The position numbers were made by a program, and so were the translations under genes. Source: Paenarthrobacter sp. A20 (GTDB lineage: Bacteria; Actinomycetota; Actinomycetes; Actinomycetales; Micrococcaceae). From it: a stretch of DNA of 64,000 nt. Shown here in pieces: positions 19,284-28,237 of the stretch (the stretch's first letter is position 1; the number at the start of each line of letters is the position of its first letter). Under the pieces are notes generated by a model. It searched no databases and was not told the DNA's origin. It saw only the letters and a list, made by a program, of their open reading frames with translations. The DNA lies in assembly GCF_024168825.1 (NCBI RefSeq), contig NZ_JALJWH010000001.1, positions 3,844,001 to 3,908,000 on the forward strand, in the 5' to 3' direction.

Positions 19284-19312
19284 AATAAACCAAACCGTTC
19301 AGCCGGTTTATT
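19284..19312. promoter_or_regulatory. Inverted repeat, candidate TetR/ScbR-type operator
   Basis: AATAAACC and GGTTTATT form an 8-bp inverted repeat separated by 13 bp, with a nested AAACCG / CGGTTT repeat. It lies about 90 nt upstream of the TetR start. The AAACCG-CGGTTT core recalls autoregulatory elements bound by gamma-butyrolactone-receptor-type TetR proteins, so it may be an autorepression site. Confidence 0.5.
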
Positions 19313-19399
19313 CATGTCCGCTGGATGATAGCGTTGTGGGGTCTCAGCGGCGGCCCGAGCGCCGCGCGTCCGGCACCACCCGAGAGGTTCCATCCACCC

Positions 19400-19990
19400 A
19401 TGCAGCAACGTGCGAAAGAAACCCGGCTTGCCGTCATTGAAGGTGCTGCGCGGGTCTTCGCGGAGATTGGGTATGGGAACGCCAGTTTGGCCGACATTAC
19501 CAAGCGCGCCGCCGTGACGAAGGGCGCCCTGTACTTCCACTTCACGTCCAAGCGCGAACTCGCCTTGGCCGTGATCGAAGAACAGCACGCAATAGTATTG
19601 GCGGCCGGGTCACAGATAGCCGCATCGGACATTCCCGCCCTGGAGAAAATCGTCCGGCTTTGCAGAATGTTCGGCCAGCAACTGCTGGACGAACCGATCG
19701 TCCAAGGCGGGATCCGCCTCACCTTTGAAGCATCCGCATTTCAAGCTGACGTATCCGGTCCATACCAAGACTGGATCAATACTGCGGAGCAACTGCTGAT
19801 CCAAGCCCAAACGGATGGCGCCGTGAGGCCTGACCTCGATCCGGCAGCGTTCGCCCGCTTTCTGATTGCATCCTTCACCGGCGTCCAGATGGTTTCCGAG
19901 GTCTTGAGTTCACGTGAAGACGTCATGCTACGGATCGAACAAATGTGGGCATTCATGCTGCCGGCCCTGATATCCCGCCCGGTCAGCTAA
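19400..19990 (+). CDS. TetR-family regulator, gamma-butyrolactone-receptor-like
   Basis: 196-aa TetR regulator. The helix-turn-helix is at residues 9-52: TRLAVIEGAARVFAEIGYGN, then ASLADITKRAAVTKGALYFH and FTSKRELA. The strongly conserved KGALYFHFTSKRELA segment matches the ScbR/ArpA branch that senses gamma-butyrolactones in streptomycetes. The C-terminal ligand domain (residues 55-196) is too variable to name an effector. I chose the ATG at 19400; an in-frame GTG/ATG upstream adds a non-conserved Pro-rich stretch. No butyrolactone synthase gene is nearby. It is alone on the plus strand between two tRNA-Ala genes. Confidence 0.9.
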   Translation: MQQRAKETRLAVIEGAARVFAEIGYGNASLADITKRAAVTKGALYFHFTSKRELALAVIEEQHAIVLAAGSQIAASDIPALEKIVRLCRMFGQQLLDEPIVQGGIRLTFEASAFQADVSGPYQDWINTAEQLLIQAQTDGAVRPDLDPAAFARFLIASFTGVQMVSEVLSSREDVMLRIEQMWAFMLPALISRPVS

Positions 19991-20024
19991 GACCGCATCG
20001 GTTGCCACACCCCGGATACGGGAA

Positions 20025-20058
20025 AAGGTCCTGCTTTCCGTGAGGAAAGCAGGACCTT
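20025..20058. terminator. Bidirectional terminator between TetR gene and tRNA-Ala (copy 2)
   Basis: A 15-bp stem (AAGGTCCTGCTTTCC / GGAAAGCAGGACCTT) with loop GTGA, followed by TCTTT on the plus strand and TTTTCC on the minus strand. It can end both the TetR transcript and the tRNA. The stem sequence differs from the copy 1 terminator. Confidence 0.8.
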
Positions 20059-20064
20059 CTTTGG

Positions 20065-20137
20065 TGGAGCTGAGGGGACTCGAACCCCTGACCCCCTGCA
20101 TGCCATGCAGGTGCGCTACCAGCTGCGCCACAGCCCC
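20065..20137 (-). tRNA. tRNA-Ala, anticodon GGC (second identical copy)
   Basis: Same 73-nt sequence and fold as the copy at 18988-19060, with anticodon GGC and no encoded CCA. The upstream flanks differ except for a shared GAGTTGCTTCG block about 35-45 nt before each tRNA on the minus strand, which could be part of the promoter. Confidence 0.97.
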
Positions 20138-20253
20138 ATATTTTCGCTGCTTCGCGTTCAGCATTTCCAGCTATCCGCGCCGAAGCAACTCAAATATCTT
20201 AGAACAGCATTTCCGAAAATTCCAAATCGGGCATATTCGGTCGCCGTCCGTTG

Positions 20254-20658
20254 CTAGTGCTCGGAATCCTCTGCTGAAACAGCCTTGGCAGAAGCGTCAT
20301 CCCCCAACTCGAGGTCCACCACCGGGCAGTCCTTCCACAGTCGCTCCAGGGCGTAGAACACCCGATCCTCGGCGTGCTGGACGTGGATCACGATGTCGGC
20401 GTAGTCCAGCAGGACCCAGCGGCCTTCAGAGCGTCCCTCACGGCGAACGGGGCGGAGGTCCTGCTTCAGCAGTTCTTCCTCGATGCCATCGACGATTGCG
20501 TTGACCTGGCGCTCGGTGGGAGCCGAAGCAATCAGGAAGATGTCAGTAAGGGCCAAACGCTCGCTGACATCCAGGGCAACGATATCCTCGGCGAGTTTGT
20601 CCGCCGCTGCACGCGCGGCGTGACGGGCGAGGGTGATGGATTGTTCATGTGCAGACAC
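20254..20658 (-). CDS. rsfS: Ribosomal silencing factor RsfS
   Basis: 134-aa RsfS (Iojap/DUF143) protein, which binds L14 on the 50S subunit and blocks subunit joining when nutrients run out. Family signatures are DIVALDVSERLALTDIFLIA near residue 25, then ERQVNAIVDGIEEELL, RREGRSEGRWVLLDYADIVI and HVQHAEDRVFYALERLW. The GTG start has GGAG upstream. It is the last gene of the rplU-rpmA-obgE-proBA-nadD block, 59 nt after the upstream gene. The acidic tail after residue 118 is a small extension. Confidence 0.97.
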   Translation of the reverse strand: MSAHEQSITLARHAARAAADKLAEDIVALDVSERLALTDIFLIASAPTERQVNAIVDGIEEELLKQDLRPVRREGRSEGRWVLLDYADIVIHVQHAEDRVFYALERLWKDCPVVDLELGDDASAKAVSAEDSEH

Positions 20659-20717
20659 GGGGACTCCTTGTTGTGGCCTGTGGCCGATGTGTGGCGTGAG
20701 CCGTAAATTGAGCGGAA

Positions 20718-21944
20718 CTAGCCGCTGGTGATCATGATGATGCCGACAATGAGCGCAACCAAGCCCAATGCCAGAACGCCGAACTGCAGCAGCCTGTTGC
20801 GTTGCGCCCTGGCCAGTCCTGCCGTGTTGACGTCCAAAGGGTCCAGCCCATAGGCCGCACTGGCAGAGACCGGCGGCCTCTGCTCTTCCTCGCCCGGTTC
20901 AGCCAGTGCAACGGGCTTCTTCCTGGCGGACCTGGCAACCGCTTCCGCCCGGGCAAGAACCCCGGCCCGCCCTCGTGAGCCCGGCTTCTTTCCCTGAGGC
21001 TGCCCGCCGTCAAGCTTGGGGCCGGCGGAGGTGATCAACGGAACGAAGGTGGTACTGGGTCGCTTCATTACCGGCCGTTCAACACCCGGAACCTTGACGA
21101 ACTCCAAAGGAGTCACCATCGCCAGGTTGTTGGCTGTGGAAGGACCTGCGGTGGCGGCTGGAGATTTACCGTTATCGGCCGGCTTGGCCTCCGTGGACGC
21201 CTTGCCCTGCTCAGCTTGGTGTTGCTCGGCAAGTTTTTGCTTGGCGGCTGCACGCTTGTTCAACACTGCCGCGCGTTCTGCCAGGGCGATCTGTTCCGCC
21301 AGCACCGCCGGATCAACGGCCAACGGATCCTGCTCGGCAATATGTTCCAGCTTGGCGGTCTGGTTTTGAACCTGGGCCGCTATCAACTCCCGGACCGCCA
21401 GCGCCTGCTCCACTGACATTTCGGACTCCGCAGGGCCGCCGGGAACTTTGTCCGTTGCGGCGATCTTGTCCTTGGAAGGGTCCTTGGCGGCCTCGGACTT
21501 TGAAGCGTCCTTGTTCTTGGAAGAGTCCTTGGCGGCCTCGGACTGTGAAGCGTCCGGGGTGGCACCGGCCGCTGGAACGATCGGGTTCATGGACGTGGCA
21601 ACTTCAGCCTGGAGTTGCTGCAGACGAAGTTGTCGACGAGTGGGGGGCCCACCTCCGGAGAGTTGCTCTTCCTTGTCTGCAAGCTCCTTGATGGTCCGCA
21701 GGGCAGCACGATCGCGGGCCCTGACCTGCGAGGATCTCTCCTGCGCGGCGGTTCCTACGGCGTCTACCGGTCCATCCGCGACCCGACGGTTACGGCCTGT
21801 GGGACGGTCCGTTTCACCGGCAGTATCGGCATTTGCGGGCGCGTCCGGTTCCACTTTGGCGTCCGGCTGCGCCTCGGGGTGCTCTTCCCGGGCACGGCGA
21901 AGCTCGCGCCTGCTGCGGATGGGTCGCTGTTCCTGGCTGCTCAT
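20718..21944 (-). CDS. Hypothetical low-complexity protein with C-terminal membrane anchor
   Basis: 408-aa protein dominated by Ala, Lys, Glu, Pro and Gln and probably disordered for its first ~380 residues. It has a basic start (RSRRELRRAREEH), an Ala/Lys/Ser repeat at about residues 130-160, a helical stretch that may form a coiled coil (about 180-250: AVREL, LAEQIALAERAAVLNKRAAAK) and one transmembrane helix at the C-terminus (LLQFGVLALGLVALIVGIIM). This places the bulk in the cytoplasm as a tail-anchored protein. It lies 7 nt after nadD and before rsfS. I do not recognise the function. Confidence 0.75.
   Translation of the reverse strand: MSSQEQRPIRSRRELRRAREEHPEAQPDAKVEPDAPANADTAGETDRPTGRNRRVADGPVDAVGTAAQERSSQVRARDRAALRTIKELADKEEQLSGGGPPTRRQLRLQQLQAEVATSMNPIVPAAGATPDASQSEAAKDSSKNKDASKSEAAKDPSKDKIAATDKVPGGPAESEMSVEQALAVRELIAAQVQNQTAKLEHIAEQDPLAVDPAVLAEQIALAERAAVLNKRAAAKQKLAEQHQAEQGKASTEAKPADNGKSPAATAGPSTANNLAMVTPLEFVKVPGVERPVMKRPSTTFVPLITSAGPKLDGGQPQGKKPGSRGRAGVLARAEAVARSARKKPVALAEPGEEEQRPPVSASAAYGLDPLDVNTAGLARAQRNRLLQFGVLALGLVALIVGIIMITSG
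21466..21555. repeat. Two tandem copies of a 45-bp repeat inside the low-complexity gene
   Basis: Units 21466-21510 and 21511-21555 match at 42 of 45 positions. Being a multiple of three, the unit adds 15 residues per copy (DASxSEAAKDxSKxK) without shifting frame. Copy number may vary between strains. Confidence 0.85.
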
Positions 21945-21951
21945 TCAAAAC

Positions 21952-22578
21952 TCATTCAGTACGTGCTTGGTCGTCTGATCCGGACAGTGCGGGCGTCAGC
22001 TCTCCTGCCACAGGATGCGCCGCGTACAGTCCATATTTCGCGATGTATTGCACCACTCCATCAGGCACCAGGTACCAGACGGGGTTCCCTGCACCTACGC
22101 GGGTCCGGCAATCCGTGGAGGAAATCGCCATGGCAGGGACCTCCAGCAAACTGACGTCATCGGTCCGTCCAAGATCATTGAGTTCATGTCCAGGGCGGGT
22201 CACGCCGACGAAATGCGCCAAGGACCATAGCTCGTCCACGTCCTTCCAGGACAGGATCTGCGCCAAGGCGTCCGCGCCGGTGATGAAGAAGAGGTCTGCG
22301 TCGGGCCGCTGCGCCCGGAGATCGCGGAGCGTGTCGATGGTAAAGGTGGGCCCTGGCCGGTCAACGTCCACCCGGCTGACGGTGAACCTTGGATTCGAAG
22401 CCGTGGCAATCACCGTCATCAGGTACCGGTGCTCCGGCTCGCTGACCAGCTTGTGCGACTTCTGCCAAGGTTGGCCCGTGGGCACGAATACCACTTCATC
22501 GAGGCCGAACTTGGCTGCGACTTCGCTTGCAGCCACAAGGTGGCCATGATGGATTGGATCAAAGGTTCCACCCATCAC
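21952..22578 (-). CDS. nadD: Nicotinate-nucleotide adenylyltransferase
   Basis: Adenylates nicotinate mononucleotide to form deamido-NAD in NAD biosynthesis. The nucleotidyltransferase motif is [15 protein letters not shown] at the N-terminus, with the second signature [11 protein letters not shown] near residue 165. About 208 aa, the normal size. The start is a GTG immediately followed by ATG. The purine-rich GGGGAG that might serve as ribosome site is some 25 nt away, so translation may depend on the gene before it, 52 nt upstream. The last ~12 residues after YAAHP are unconserved. Confidence 0.93.
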   Translation of the reverse strand: MMGGTFDPIHHGHLVAASEVAAKFGLDEVVFVPTGQPWQKSHKLVSEPEHRYLMTVIATASNPRFTVSRVDVDRPGPTFTIDTLRDLRAQRPDADLFFITGADALAQILSWKDVDELWSLAHFVGVTRPGHELNDLGRTDDVSLLEVPAMAISSTDCRTRVGAGNPVWYLVPDGVVQYIAKYGLYAAHPVAGELTPALSGSDDQARTE

Positions 22579-22630
22579 GCCCAGCCGAAGCCTGCGCCCC
22601 GACTCCCCACGCGGTGTTGCGGCGATAATG

Positions 22631-22870
22631 TTAGTGGCCCTGCCCGTGGGTGTGCTTGTTGGGGTGCTGGCGGTGCGGATCGGAGTGCTCTTCAACGGCC
22701 TCGTGGCGGTTACCCAGGTTGGTGTAGGAGAGGGTGACGAACATGAGGACAAGCAGGAAAGCGAACATCACGATGCCGAAGACCCACGGCTCAGCCCACA
22801 GCGGCGCGAGTTCCTCGTGTCCGCCTTCCGTTTGGGCGGCAATGGACGTGGCGATCTGCTGAAACAGCAT
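22631..22870 (-). CDS. Small single-span membrane protein with His-rich tail
   Basis: 79-aa protein: a short polar N-terminus, one strong transmembrane helix at about residues 30-50 ([21 protein letters not shown]), then a hydrophilic tail rich in His ([20 protein letters not shown]). The His cluster could bind a metal, but this is only a composition argument. It lies between proA and nadD in the same direction, a place where similar small membrane proteins occur in related genomes as I recall. Function unknown. Confidence 0.75.
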   Translation of the reverse strand: MLFQQIATSIAAQTEGGHEELAPLWAEPWVFGIVMFAFLLVLMFVTLSYTNLGNRHEAVEEHSDPHRQHPNKHTHGQGH

Positions 22871-22952
22871 CTTCTCCCCTAGTTGGTTCTGAAATGTTTT
22901 GCACGGCAGGACTCCCCACCGTTCCGGACTTCTGTTCTATGTTACAGCGTTG

Positions 22953-24317
22953 CTAGCTGCGGACTTGGCCTTCACCCTGGACGATCCACTTGGTGGTGGT
23001 CAGCTCCGTCAGCCCCATGGGACCTCGTGCGTGCAGCTTCTGCGTCGAAATACCCACTTCGGCGCCGAGGCCCAGTTCACCGCCGTCGGTAAACCGTGTG
23101 GACGCGTTGACGATCACCGCGGCGGAATCAATCTCGGCAATGAACTTCTCGGCGTTGGCCAAGTTGTTCGTAAGGATCGCCTCCGTGTGCCCGGTGGTCC
23201 ACGTCCGGATGTGCTTAACGGCATCATCCAGGGTGTCCACCATGGCCACCGCAAGGTCAAGGTCCATGTATTCGGTGGCCCAGTCCTCATCATCTGCCGG
23301 AACGGTGTCCACGTCATTGCCCAAGGCGGCAGCGATCCTTTCATCCACGTGGAGGGTGACCCCGGCCGCCCGCAAGGCGGCGGCAACGGCCGGCAGCACT
23401 GTGGAGCCGGAATGAACCAAAAGCGTCTCGACTGTGTTGCAGACGCTCGGACGCTGGGTCTTGGCGTTGAGGAGAATCTCCACTGCCATCTCTTCGCCCG
23501 CGGACTCGTCAATGAAGATATGGACGTTTCCTTCGCCAGTCTCGATGACAGGGACAGACGAGCTGGTCACCACAGTCTGGATGAGGTCGCGTCCGCCACG
23601 GGGAATGAGGACATCCACGCGTCCCCGGGCGCGCATCAGGACGTTTGCGCCTTCGCGGCCGTACTGATCCACTGTCTGAACAGCGTCGGCAGGCAGGCCG
23701 ACGGAATCGAGCGCTTCGCGAAGGATCTGCACCAATGCCTCGTTGGTGTTGGCTGCGGCAGACCCACCGCGGAGGATCACGGCATTGCCACTCTTCAGGG
23801 CCAAGCCGGCGATGTCCACCGTGACGTTCGGGCGGGCTTCATAGATTGCCGCCACTACACCCATGGGCACATTGACCTGGCGCAGGCGAAGACCATTGGG
23901 GAGGGTTTGCCCCCGGACGACGTTTCCCACGGGGTCAGGCAGGCCCGCCAGGTTCTCCAACGCTGCAACAAGGCCGTCGATGCGGGCGGGAGTCAGTGTG
24001 AGGCGGTCAAGAAGCGCCGCAGAGGTGCCATTGGCGCGTCCTACGGCCACGTCCTTGGAGTTGGCCTCAAGTATGTGCTTCCGGTTCTCGACCAAGGCTG
24101 TTCCGATGGCGCGCAGTGCACGGTCCTTCCATGCACGGTTTGCCTGTCCCATGCGGCGGGCAGCTTTGCGGGAACGGTCGGCAATGGCATGAACCGCGGC
24201 TTCGACATCCTCAGCGGACAGTGGAACGCCGCCTGCCGCAGGGTTCTCCGGCGCCTGGCCGGGGGCACCGGACACGTCGGAGATCACAGGGGCGTCAGGA
24301 GTCAGCGCTTCAGTCAT
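22953..24317 (-). CDS. proA: Gamma-glutamyl phosphate reductase
   Basis: NADPH-dependent second step of proline synthesis, glutamyl phosphate to glutamate semialdehyde. It is an aldehyde-dehydrogenase-fold enzyme of 454 aa, longer than the usual ~420 because of an N-terminal Pro/Ala-rich extension of about 30 residues. Core signatures are IYEARPNVTVDIAGLALKSG and AVILRGGSAA, and the catalytic Cys sits in TQRPSVCNTVETLLVH. The ATG overlaps the proB stop by 4 bp, coupling the two. Confidence 0.97.
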   Translation of the reverse strand: MTEALTPDAPVISDVSGAPGQAPENPAAGGVPLSAEDVEAAVHAIADRSRKAARRMGQANRAWKDRALRAIGTALVENRKHILEANSKDVAVGRANGTSAALLDRLTLTPARIDGLVAALENLAGLPDPVGNVVRGQTLPNGLRLRQVNVPMGVVAAIYEARPNVTVDIAGLALKSGNAVILRGGSAAANTNEALVQILREALDSVGLPADAVQTVDQYGREGANVLMRARGRVDVLIPRGGRDLIQTVVTSSSVPVIETGEGNVHIFIDESAGEEMAVEILLNAKTQRPSVCNTVETLLVHSGSTVLPAVAAALRAAGVTLHVDERIAAALGNDVDTVPADDEDWATEYMDLDLAVAMVDTLDDAVKHIRTWTTGHTEAILTNNLANAEKFIAEIDSAAVIVNASTRFTDGGELGLGAEVGISTQKLHARGPMGLTELTTTKWIVQGEGQVRS

Positions 24318-25498
24318 GCTCCAAGTTTAGATGAGCGGGACGACCGCAGGAGTACCAGATCGTCAACATGAACAACTTCGCGGTCATAGCCCCTGCCCAG
24401 TGCCTGGCCGAGCTCCTGGGTAGTGCGGCCCAGCATGCGCGGGAGTTCGTCAGAAGAGTAGTTCACCAACCCACGCGCCACAACGGTTCCGTCGTGGGCA
24501 ATCATCTCAACGGGATCGCCGGCTTCGAAGTCACCGCTGACATCCGAAATACCTGCAGGAAGGAGTGACCTGTGCCGGTCGCGCACGGCTTTCACCGCGC
24601 CGTCGTCGAGCATCAACCGTCCGTGAACCGTTGCCAGGTGAGCCAGCCACAACAGACGGACAGGCTTGCGGTTGCCGTTCACGGCGAACCAGGTGCCCAC
24701 GTCCTCCCCCGCCAGGGCAGCGGCAGCGTTGGCAGTTGACGTGACCAAGGCGTGAATACCCGAGCCGGCGGCGATGGATGCCGCTTCCACCTTGGTCATC
24801 ATGCCACCGGTTCCGACGCCGGCCTTGCCTGCCTTGCCGATGGTCACGTCCTCAAGGTCCTGCGGACCGCGGACCAACGGTATGCGCTTGGCACCCTGGG
24901 ACGGCGGGCCGTCATAGAGGGCGTCGACGTCGGAGAGCAGCACGAGCGCATCGGCGCGGACCAAGTGTGCCACCAAGGCAGCGAGCCGGTCGTTGTCGCC
25001 GAAGCGGATCTCGTGCGTTGCCACGGTGTCGTTCTCATTGACCACCGGCACCACACCGAGATTGAGCAGCCGGTCCAAGGCACGGAAGGCGTTGGTGTGC
25101 TGCGTGCGCCGCATGAGGTCATCGGCAGTCAGCAGGACCTGGCTGACCGTGACGCCGTGGGCACTGAACGCCTGGGTATAACGCGCCATGAGGAGTCCCT
25201 GGCCAACGCTTGCTGCGGCCTGCTGGGTTGCAAGGTCCTTGGGCCGTTTCGCCAGGCCCAGCGGAGCCAAGCCTGCAGCGATGGCACCGGAGGACACCAG
25301 AATGATTTCGGTGCCGGCATTCCGCTTGTCGGCGAGGGCATCCACCAGTCCGGCAAGGGACTTCTCGGAGATGCCACCTTTGATGCTGGTCAGCGAGGAA
25401 GACCCCACCTTGACCACAATCCGCTTTGCGGTGGCGAGGGCCTGGCGTTCCAGGCCCTCAGCCGTTGTCGGAGCGTTGATGGTCCTAGTCGTCATCAC
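24314..25498 (-). CDS. proB: Glutamate 5-kinase
   Basis: First step of proline synthesis, ATP-dependent phosphorylation of glutamate, normally feedback-inhibited by proline. 394 aa: amino-acid-kinase domain ([13 protein letters not shown], then [40 protein letters not shown]) and a C-terminal PUA domain from about residue 300 ([20 protein letters not shown]). The start codon lies inside the obgE end, overlapping by 14 bp. The order obgE-proB-proA is conserved in Actinobacteria. Confidence 0.97.
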   Translation of the reverse strand: MMTTRTINAPTTAEGLERQALATAKRIVVKVGSSSLTSIKGGISEKSLAGLVDALADKRNAGTEIILVSSGAIAAGLAPLGLAKRPKDLATQQAAASVGQGLLMARYTQAFSAHGVTVSQVLLTADDLMRRTQHTNAFRALDRLLNLGVVPVVNENDTVATHEIRFGDNDRLAALVAHLVRADALVLLSDVDALYDGPPSQGAKRIPLVRGPQDLEDVTIGKAGKAGVGTGGMMTKVEAASIAAGSGIHALVTSTANAAAALAGEDVGTWFAVNGNRKPVRLLWLAHLATVHGRLMLDDGAVKAVRDRHRSLLPAGISDVSGDFEAGDPVEMIAHDGTVVARGLVNYSSDELPRMLGRTTQELGQALGRGYDREVVHVDDLVLLRSSRSSKLGA

Positions 25499-27071
25499 CG
25501 GAGTCCAGGGTGCTTTCCCTCACGGTCTGCGCACGGCGGCCGCTGACGGATTCAGTCCAGATGCCCGCCTTGCGTTCGGCTTCGAGCTCGGCGCGCGCGG
25601 CTGCCTTGGCTTCGCGGCGCTCGATCTGTTCGTCACGCTTTTGCGAACGCGTCGGACGGTCACCGATGTCCGCAACACGGATGTCGGTGCCTCGCGGTGT
25701 CGCCAGAAGTTCAGCACCAGCCATCATGGTGGGCTCCCAGTCGAAGACCACGCCGTCGTCTTCGCCGATGACAACGGTATCTCCGGGCTTGGCGCCAACC
25801 TTGAAGAGCTCGGTTTCGACACCCAGCTTGGCCAGGCGGTCGGCGAGGTAGCCAATGGCTTCCTCGTTGGTGAAGTCCGTCTGCTTGACCCATCGGACAG
25901 GCTTTTCGCCCAGAACGCGGAACAGCGGCTCAAGGTTCTTTTCCTCGCGGCGGATCTTGAAACCGGACTCGTTGACTGCCCTCGGACGCAGGACGGGCGC
26001 GGCAACCTTCGGAGGAGCAATCGCTACTGCGTCGCGCGCTGCCTTGACGATCTCCGCCATGGCAAAGCCCAGCTGACGCAGGCCCTCATGGCTGGTGGCT
26101 GACACTTCGAAGACCCGGTATCCGCGTGCTTCCAGGTCCGGACGAACGAATTCGGCCATGTCCTTGCCATCGGGGAGATCCACCTTGTTAAGGACAACGA
26201 GCTTGGGACGTTCGTTCAGCGGAACAACCTCACCGTCAACACCGGCGTAGCTCATGTCAACCGCGTATTTCTCCAGTTCGGCCTCAATGATGGCGAGGTC
26301 GGACAGGGGGTCGCGGTCAGATTCGAGCGTTCCGCAGTCCAGGACATGCACCAGCGCGGCGCAGCGCTCAACGTGGCGGAGGAAGTTGTGGCCAAGGCCC
26401 TTGCCTTCACTGGCGCCCTCGATCAGGCCCGGGACGTCGGCAATAGTGAAGCGGACTTCGCCGGCCTGAACCACACCAAGGTTGGGGATGAGGGTGGTGA
26501 AAGGGTAATCGGCGATCTTCGGCCGGGCGGCAGACATGGCAGCGATGAGGCTGGATTTACCGGCAGAGGGGAAACCAACCAACGCAATATCTGCGATGGA
26601 CTTAAGTTCCAGGACAATGTCGCTGGATTCACCTTCGATGCCCAGCAGGGCAAAGCCCGGGGCGCGGCGCTTTTGCGATGAAAGGGAAGCATTGCCCAAG
26701 CCGCCCTGGCCACCGGCGGCTGCGATGAATTCGGTACCCTCGCCAACGAGGTCGGCCAGGACTTCGCCGTCCTTGGTCTTCACTACTGTGCCGTCAGGGA
26801 CCGGAAGAATCAGTGTCTCGCCGTTCTTGCCACCACGCCAGTCGCCCATGCCCGGGCCACCGTTGGTGGCGTGGCGGTGGGGAGCGTGGTGGTAGTCCAG
26901 CAGCGTTGTGGTCTGGGCAGATACCCGCAGGATGACATCGCCACCGTTACCGCCGTTACCCCCATCGGGGCCGCCAAGCGGCTTGAACTTTTCCCGCTTT
27001 ACGGAGACACAGCCGTGGCCGCCGGTTCCGCCGGATACGTGCAGGACTACCCGGTCTACAAAGCTCGCCAC
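25485..27071 (-). CDS. obgE: Obg/CgtA GTPase involved in 50S assembly
   Basis: Essential ribosome-associated GTPase of 528 aa with three domains: the Gly-rich Obg fold (residues 1-158, [14 protein letters not shown]), the G domain (P-loop [11 protein letters not shown]3 [21 protein letters not shown]4 VLNKVDLPD) and the Gram-positive C-terminal OCT domain (about 350-440). A further charged tail ([21 protein letters not shown]) is common in Actinobacteria. GTG start. It follows rpmA by about 150 nt with a terminator between, so it has its own promoter or is read through. Confidence 0.97.
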   Translation of the reverse strand: MASFVDRVVLHVSGGTGGHGCVSVKREKFKPLGGPDGGNGGNGGDVILRVSAQTTTLLDYHHAPHRHATNGGPGMGDWRGGKNGETLILPVPDGTVVKTKDGEVLADLVGEGTEFIAAAGGQGGLGNASLSSQKRRAPGFALLGIEGESSDIVLELKSIADIALVGFPSAGKSSLIAAMSAARPKIADYPFTTLIPNLGVVQAGEVRFTIADVPGLIEGASEGKGLGHNFLRHVERCAALVHVLDCGTLESDRDPLSDLAIIEAELEKYAVDMSYAGVDGEVVPLNERPKLVVLNKVDLPDGKDMAEFVRPDLEARGYRVFEVSATSHEGLRQLGFAMAEIVKAARDAVAIAPPKVAAPVLRPRAVNESGFKIRREEKNLEPLFRVLGEKPVRWVKQTDFTNEEAIGYLADRLAKLGVETELFKVGAKPGDTVVIGEDDGVVFDWEPTMMAGAELLATPRGTDIRVADIGDRPTRSQKRDEQIERREAKAAARAELEAERKAGIWTESVSGRRAQTVRESTLDSGDDD

Positions 27072-27180
27072 GTGGATCTCCTCAGTTGCTGTCTTACAGC
27101 GTTTGTTGCTGTTGCCAGCGCTGTTGCAAAACCAGCGCGCCTGTGGGCGCCCCAGTCGATTGTAATGCGGTTAAAAGAAC

Positions 27181-27210
27181 GGTGGAGCGGGCCGATTGGC
27201 CCGCTCCACC
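27181..27210 (-). terminator. Terminator after rpmA
   Basis: A 13-bp perfect stem (GGTGGAGCGGGCC / GGCCCGCTCCACC) with loop GATT, followed on the minus strand by GTTCTTTTAACC. It lies 17 nt past the rpmA stop and separates L21-L27 from obgE. Confidence 0.85.
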
Positions 27211-27226
27211 GGTTCAGAACTTGTTG

Positions 27227-27490
27227 TTACTCTGCAGCTGCAGCAGCAACGATGTTCACTACGCGACGTCCGCGGCGAGTACCAAACTCAACCGCACCGG
27301 CCTGCAGGGCGAACAGGGTGTCGTCGCCACCGCGACCGACGCCTGCACCCGGGTGGAAGTGGGTTCCACGCTGGCGAACGATGATTTCGCCTGCGGAAAC
27401 TACCTGACCACCGAAGCGCTTTACGCCCAGGTACTGAGCGTTGGAGTCACGACCGTTGCGAGTGGAACTCGCGCCTTTTTTGTGTGCCAT
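27227..27490 (-). CDS. rpmA: 50S ribosomal protein L27
   Basis: 87-aa L27, whose N-terminal tail reaches the peptidyl-transferase centre. The start [20 protein letters not shown] is the type without the cleavable extension found in Firmicutes. It continues with [20 protein letters not shown] and [20 protein letters not shown], then a short Ala-rich C-terminus. It follows rplU by about 60 nt in the same transcript. Confidence 0.98.
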   Translation of the reverse strand: MAHKKGASSTRNGRDSNAQYLGVKRFGGQVVSAGEIIVRQRGTHFHPGAGVGRGGDDTLFALQAGAVEFGTRRGRRVVNIVAAAAAE

Positions 27491-27552
27491 GTGAAATGCC
27501 TGCCTCTAAATTTCTGGGGAAACTGAAAAACCTGAACAGCGGGTAACGAAAG

Positions 27553-27873
27553 TTACGCGATGCTGGTGATCTTGATCTTGGTCAGTTCCTGACGGTGACC
27601 CTGACGCTTCCGGTAGCCGGTCTTGTTCTTGAACTTCTGGATGACGATCTTCGGACCACGGAGGTCCTCGAGGATCTCAGCCGTGACCTTGACGTTGGCC
27701 AGTTCCGCAGCTGCGGAGGTGACCTTGTCGCCGTCAACCAGGAGCAAGGCGGGCAGCTCAAGCGTGCTGCCGGCTCCACCGGGGACGCGGTTAAGCGTTA
27801 CGTAGTCTCCAACGGAAACTTTTTCTTGGCGGCCGCCTGCGCGGACAATCGCGTACACCACTTGGGTACTCAC
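27553..27873 (-). CDS. rplU: 50S ribosomal protein L21
   Basis: 106-aa L21, an early 23S rRNA-binding protein. Signatures are [20 protein letters not shown] near the start and [20 protein letters not shown] at the end. The first in-frame start is GTG at 27873; a GTG at 27858 would give the more common shorter N-terminus (VYAIVRAGG). It is the first gene of the L21-L27 pair and is preceded by a long leader. Confidence 0.97.
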   Translation of the reverse strand: MSTQVVYAIVRAGGRQEKVSVGDYVTLNRVPGGAGSTLELPALLLVDGDKVTSAAAELANVKVTAEILEDLRGPKIVIQKFKNKTGYRKRQGHRQELTKIKITSIA

Positions 27874-28237
27874 TTCTCTCGACGTTTATAACTAAATTTG
27901 CGTGCGGAACCTTGAACCGGAATCAGGCCTGGTTCGCGCTGTGCCTCAACGCCGTGGACCTCTGATCGAAGTCCGCGAGTCATCCCATGAACAATTCCAA
28001 GGGGCATAACCCAAGTGTTGGCGTAAGCACCGAAGATCAAGATTACGCTAGTTTGACCTTCAGCTGCAAATGAGGCCGGGTCCGGAGGCTACCGCGTGAC
28101 TTGCGTCACCAGTTGTAACGGACTCTCCCGGCACCGTGCCCATACAGCCTACAGGGTTTGGGCACAATTAACGCGATTAAGCCCGCGACGCGCGGTAGTG
28201 CCGGCTTATCCGGACGCTGAAAGATCCAGGAATCGGG
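27874..28237. other. rplU upstream region (364 bp), probable promoter and long 5' leader
   Basis: No gene is seen. On the minus strand a TTGCAG followed 17 nt later by GTAATC near 28040-28070 is a weak promoter candidate, which would give a leader of about 160 nt before rplU. Ribosomal protein leaders are often autoregulatory, but I see no structure I can assign to a known L21 leader class. The part nearest 28238 also holds the downstream end of the thiD-tenA gene, without a clear terminator. Confidence 0.35.

Noticed and set aside
20040-20504. 154-codon plus-strand frame over tRNA-Ala copy 2
   Set aside because: GLEPLTPCMPCRCATSCATA is another false translation of the tRNA; the rest is antisense to rsfS.
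22899-24371. 490-codon plus-strand frame opposite proA
   Set aside because: Antisense to a complete proA; the His/Arg/Gly-rich translation matches no family.
24314-25498. Overlap of obgE and proB ends as a possible gene fusion
   Set aside because: The 14-bp overlap is in different frames and both proteins are complete, so this is ordinary operon packing.
28178-28208. TAAGCC/GGCTTA inverted repeat downstream of thiD-tenA as terminator
   Set aside because: Only six outer base pairs with a large inner loop and no T-run on the minus strand; too weak to call.
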